Positions 60,993-64,000 of a DNA stretch of 64,000 nucleotides are shown here, in pieces (position 1 is the stretch's first letter; every line of letters starts with the position of its first letter). Where the stretch lies: assembly GCA_965199765.1 (NCBI GenBank), contig CBDATC010000002.1:372001-436000 (forward strand). Direction: 5' to 3'. Below the pieces are notes generated by a model, which saw only the letters and a program-made list of their open reading frames with translations, was not told the origin of the DNA and did no database searches. Origin of the DNA: JAPOXR01 sp965199765. GTDB taxonomy: Bacteria > Pseudomonadota > Alphaproteobacteria > Rhodobacterales > Rhodobacteraceae. A program made the position numbers and the translations under genes.

Positions 60993-62069
60993 ATGTCCCG
61001 CGTGTATCTTGACTGGAATGCGTCTGCACCGATCAGCAGAGCGGTAAAACACGCTATGCTGGAGGCGATGCACGAAACCGGAAACCCCTCATCGATTCAT
61101 GCGGAAGGCCGAAGAGCCCGAAGCCTGATCGACTCAGCGCGCCAAGATGTGGCGACGCTGTGCGGTGTTTCTCCTGATCGGATTGTCTTCACCTCGGGTG
61201 CAACCGAAGCAGCAAGGCTTATATTGTCTCGAAAGTGTCTGCTATCAGCTCCGATTGAACATTCTGCTGTGCTGGCTTGGACCAAGTCGGTGCTTCCGTT
61301 AGACCACAAAGGAAGTGTAAAAGTTGCCGACCCTTCTTTGTCTGTCCTTCAGCTTGCAAACAGTGAAACCGGCATCATTCAAGATCTGCCGAACGGCATT
61401 CATGTAACCGACGCAACGCAAGGGGTGGGCAAGATTGCTGTCGCAGAGCAACTAAAGAAGGCCGATTTCGGGTTTTTCTCATCCCACAAAATCGGGGGGC
61501 CGAAAGGTGTCGGCGCAATAATGCTCGGACCTGATATTGAATTGCCGGATCGCGGTGGCGGGCAAGAGTTCGGGCGGCGATCTGGAACTGAAAATCTCTA
61601 TGGCATTGCTGGATTTGGCACAGCATCCCGCGCCGCGGCCAAACAGCTCTCCGAGGGCGTCTGGGAGCGTGTAAGACAGTTGCGGGATAATCTTGAGTGT
61701 GATTTGCGCAACGAGGTGAAAGACATCGAAGTGGTCGGTTGTTCGGCGCAGCGATTGCCCAACACGTCATGCTTCGTCGTGCATGGCTGGAAGGCGGAAA
61801 CTCTGGTCATACAACTTGATCTTCAAGGTATCGCAGTTTCCTCCGGTTCTGCCTGCACTTCAGGAAAGGTCGGATCAAGCGGTGTGCTAGAAGCGATGGG
61901 TTATTCATATGCCGAGGCTGGATCGGCAATCCGTGTTTCCATCGGACCTTCCACAACAACCGAAGAAATTCAACACTTTATACGGGTTTTTTCAAAGCTT
62001 TGCCGAACAGCAACCCGAAGGCGGAAAAAGAGCCGCATAACCATATCCGACCAAACCGTCGCAGCGTAG
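60993..62069 (+). CDS. Cysteine desulfurase (IscS/NifS type)
   Basis: PLP enzyme that takes sulfur from cysteine for iron-sulfur cluster assembly. 358 residues with VYLDWNASAPIS, ETGNPSSIHAEGRRAR, FTSGATEAARLIL, the Schiff-base lysine in FFSSHKIGGPKGVG, and the persulfide cysteine loop SSGSACTSGKVGSSGVLEAM. The loop length fits the IscS/NifS class, shorter than usual IscS. It starts 2 bp after iscR and precedes sufB by 11 bp, so the three form an operon. Confidence 0.93.
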   Translation: MSRVYLDWNASAPISRAVKHAMLEAMHETGNPSSIHAEGRRARSLIDSARQDVATLCGVSPDRIVFTSGATEAARLILSRKCLLSAPIEHSAVLAWTKSVLPLDHKGSVKVADPSLSVLQLANSETGIIQDLPNGIHVTDATQGVGKIAVAEQLKKADFGFFSSHKIGGPKGVGAIMLGPDIELPDRGGGQEFGRRSGTENLYGIAGFGTASRAAAKQLSEGVWERVRQLRDNLECDLRNEVKDIEVVGCSAQRLPNTSCFVVHGWKAETLVIQLDLQGIAVSSGSACTSGKVGSSGVLEAMGYSYAEAGSAIRVSIGPSTTTEEIQHFIRVFSKLCRTATRRRKKSRITISDQTVAA

Positions 62070-62080
62070 GAAACTAAAAA

Positions 62081-63604
62081 ATGTCCGAAATTGGCAGCCT
62101 TGCCGTAAGGGAAGGCGTTGACCGTGAAACCGTAGAGACCTTGGCAGCCATGGAAGGAAATTACCGTCATGGCTGGGAAACCGATATTGAAATGGAATTT
62201 GCGCCCAAGGGTCTTAACGAAGACATCGTGCGGATGATTTCCGAAAAGAACAAAGAACCGGACTGGCTGACGGAGTGGCGGCTGACTGCCTTTGAACGCT
62301 GGAAGGGGATGGACGAACCCGATTGGGCAATGGTCAATTATCCTCCCATCGACTATCAGAACCAATATTTCTATGCCAAACCCAAGAGTATGATTGAGCG
62401 GCCGAAATCATTGGATGAAGTCGATCCCAAGCTATTGGAAACCTACGAAAAACTTGGAATCCCACTTCGCGAGCAAATGGTCTTGGCCGGTGTGGAAGGC
62501 GCGGACAAAACGCCAGGTGATGCGCGGCGTGTCGCTGTTGATGCAGTTTTCGACTCGGTTTCAGTCGGAACGACGTTTCAAGAGGAGCTGCGGAAAGAAG
62601 GTGTGATTTTCTGTTCCATTTCAGAAGCCGTGCAGAACCATCCTGATCTGATCAAGAAACACCTTGGTTCAGTCGTTCCGATAACGGACAACTATTTTGC
62701 GACTCTGAATTCCGCTGTCTTCACCGACGGATCGTTCGTTTACGTTCCGCCGGGAGTCCGCTGCCCGATGGAACTGTCCACATATTTTCGCATCAATGCA
62801 AAAGACACCGGTCAATTTGAGAGGACGCTGATCATTGCCGATAAAGGTTCCTATGTCAGCTATTTGGAAGGCTGCACCGCACCGCAGCGTGACACGGCGC
62901 AGCTGCACGCTGCAGTCGTGGAGCTTGTTGCGTTGGAAGACGCGGAAATCAAGTACTCGACCGTGCAAAACTGGTTTCCGGGAGATGAGAACGGCAAGGG
63001 CGGCATTTATAATTTTGTTACCAAACGCGCAGATTGCCGCGGTGACCGTTCAAAGGTGATGTGGACGCAGGTGGAGACCGGCTCTGCCGTGACTTGGAAA
63101 TACCCATCCTGCATTCTGCGCGGTGCTGAAAGCCACGGCGAGTTTTATTCGATCGCAATCACCAACAATTGCCAGCAGGCAGATACTGGAACCAAAATGG
63201 TGCACTTGGGACGCAACACACGCTCCCGCATTGTTTCTAAAGGAATTTCCGCCGGCACAGCGCAAAACACCTACCGCGGACTGGTTTCGGTGCATCCGAA
63301 GGCCTCGCAGTGTCGAAACTATACACAATGCGACAGTTTGCTGATCGGCGATAAGTGCGGAGCGCACACTGTGCCCTATATTGAATTGCGCAATAGCACG
63401 TCGCGAGTTGAACACGAAGCCACCACATCAAAAGTGGATGAAGATCAACTGTTCTATTGCCGTCAGCGCGGCATGGATGAAGAGCAAGCCGTAGCCTTGG
63501 TAATTAATGGGTTTTGTCGTGAAGTGCTGCAGGCTCTGCCAATGGAATTCGCTATGGAAGCACAGCAGCTGGTGGCAATTTCCTTGGAAGGCTCGGTCGG
63601 CTGA
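62081..63604 (+). CDS. sufB: Fe-S cluster assembly scaffold SufB
   Basis: Scaffold subunit of the SufBCD complex on which clusters are built. 507 residues: N-terminal SREENKEP-type region (MISEKNKEPDWLTEWRL), SSYFRINAKDTGQFERTLI-like segment (STYFRINAKDTGQFERTLI), ADKGSYVSYLEGCTAPQRD, CRGDRSKVMWTQVETGSAVT, and C-terminal KVDEDQLFYCRQRGMDEEQA. All these are standard SufB blocks. sufC and sufD are not within the remaining 396 bp. Confidence 0.96.
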   Translation: MSEIGSLAVREGVDRETVETLAAMEGNYRHGWETDIEMEFAPKGLNEDIVRMISEKNKEPDWLTEWRLTAFERWKGMDEPDWAMVNYPPIDYQNQYFYAKPKSMIERPKSLDEVDPKLLETYEKLGIPLREQMVLAGVEGADKTPGDARRVAVDAVFDSVSVGTTFQEELRKEGVIFCSISEAVQNHPDLIKKHLGSVVPITDNYFATLNSAVFTDGSFVYVPPGVRCPMELSTYFRINAKDTGQFERTLIIADKGSYVSYLEGCTAPQRDTAQLHAAVVELVALEDAEIKYSTVQNWFPGDENGKGGIYNFVTKRADCRGDRSKVMWTQVETGSAVTWKYPSCILRGAESHGEFYSIAITNNCQQADTGTKMVHLGRNTRSRIVSKGISAGTAQNTYRGLVSVHPKASQCRNYTQCDSLLIGDKCGAHTVPYIELRNSTSRVEHEATTSKVDEDQLFYCRQRGMDEEQAVALVINGFCREVLQALPMEFAMEAQQLVAISLEGSVG

Positions 63605-64000
63605 CGATATTGCCCGATATGATTTTCCGCTGAAGCGGGATGCATTGAAAGCGGATGGGCAACACGCTCGGTTTTCCACTTATGCGGATGCATGTGCACG
63701 CAAATGAATTGACAGCATTTGCGTGCCGCGATTGTTCCGGGCGGGGCGATGCCATGTTGGGCGGAGGCATCGTCAATCTTGAAGCCTGAGTTCGGCGGCG
63801 CGTGCCGGCAGAACAATTGCAATGGGATTCCCATAAACAAAAACCCACGAATCGATGATGTTGAACGCATGGTGTTCGGAAGTTGATGGATTGAGTCTGA
63901 AACGCGGCTGCCAAAAATTCGTGTTCCGTGAAGTCACAGCATTTCGCGGAGCTATTATAATCACAAAAGCAATAACCATATCGAGGTTCTATGGCGCACG
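63605..64000. other. Region after sufB to window end
   Basis: No gene recognised in 63605-63990; open frames on either strand (for example 63463-63870 minus) lack domain motifs. An ATG at 63991 (ATGGCGCAC) at the very edge could begin the next gene, but only three codons are visible and they do not resemble the start of SufC. Confidence 0.4.

Noticed and set aside
1..64000. CRISPR array, prophage or rRNA operon
   Set aside because: No regularly spaced direct repeats, phage structural genes or rRNA sequence were seen anywhere in the window.

Overview
The window reads as a chromosomal segment of an alphaproteobacterium. Evidence for this: the gene order ppiD-trpE-trpG-trpD-trpC-moaC-moeA-lexA-gltX on one strand; SOS boxes of the alphaproteobacterial type (GTTC-N7-GTTC or GAAC-N7-GAAC) at lexA and recA; a PstA with a long N-terminal insert; IalB and DUF882 proteins; a zwf-pgl-pgi operon; a Suf locus headed by an Rrf2 regulator and an IscS/NifS-like desulfurase; and a RACo / methyl-THF:corrinoid module. 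Several of these point toward the Rhodobacterales or relatives, but G+C looks only about half by eye (not counted). Placement below class is inference.

Layout. 1-9.8 kb (minus): glutamyl-tRNA synthetase, LexA, molybdopterin genes moeA/moaC, the trpEGDC block and a PpiD-type periplasmic foldase. 9.9-14.2 kb (minus): a TRAP transporter (dctPQM) with a class I/II aminotransferase. 14.4-16.5 kb: tRNA-Ser(CGA) followed by the eroded remains of an integrated element (serine-recombinase tail, AbiEi antitoxin, broken AbiEii toxin, ArdC fragment). 16.5-20.3 kb: pstS-pstC-pstA without pstB. 20.8-25.4 kb: rplU (unusual acidic N-terminal extension), rpmA, obgE, proB, proA. 25.4-27.8 kb: divergent YcbK/DUF882 and YcbB-type L,D-transpeptidase genes for cell-wall work. 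28.1-30.8 kb: lpxD, an acyl carrier protein and a ketoacyl-ACP synthase. 30.8-34.1 kb (minus): IalB, CorC-like protein, XerD and a 44-residue membrane peptide. 34.6-36.3 kb: aroK-aroB. 36.4-36.55 kb: a short inverted-repeat element. 36.7-41.6 kb: a radical SAM protein divergent from zwf-pgl-pgi. 41.8-46.1 kb (minus): a one-carbon module (RACo, methyl-THF:corrinoid methyltransferase, MTHFR-like, small 'virulence factor' protein). 46.2-54.4 kb: rlmE, MBL hydrolase, recA, alaS, DUF1330, icd. 54.6-56.3 kb: lipA and coq10. 56.5-59.4 kb: a type II restriction-modification cassette (C5 methylase, HindVP-like nuclease, small third ORF) packed between fragments of three IS families. 59.7-64 kb: alpha/beta hydrolase, iscR, cysteine desulfurase, sufB.

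Most of the window is conserved housekeeping DNA. The accessory parts are the tRNA-Ser island (14.4-16.5 kb) and the R-M/IS region (56.5-59.4 kb); both show decay (frameshifts, stops, truncated transposases). The points most worth following up are the IscR homologue without any of its iron-sulfur ligands, the R-M cassette with a possible third gene starting at ATA behind a good ribosome binding site, the self-contained corrinoid recharging module with no corrinoid protein beside it, and the acidic extension on L21. No CRISPR array, rRNA, prophage or multi-gene defence island of unknown type was seen.
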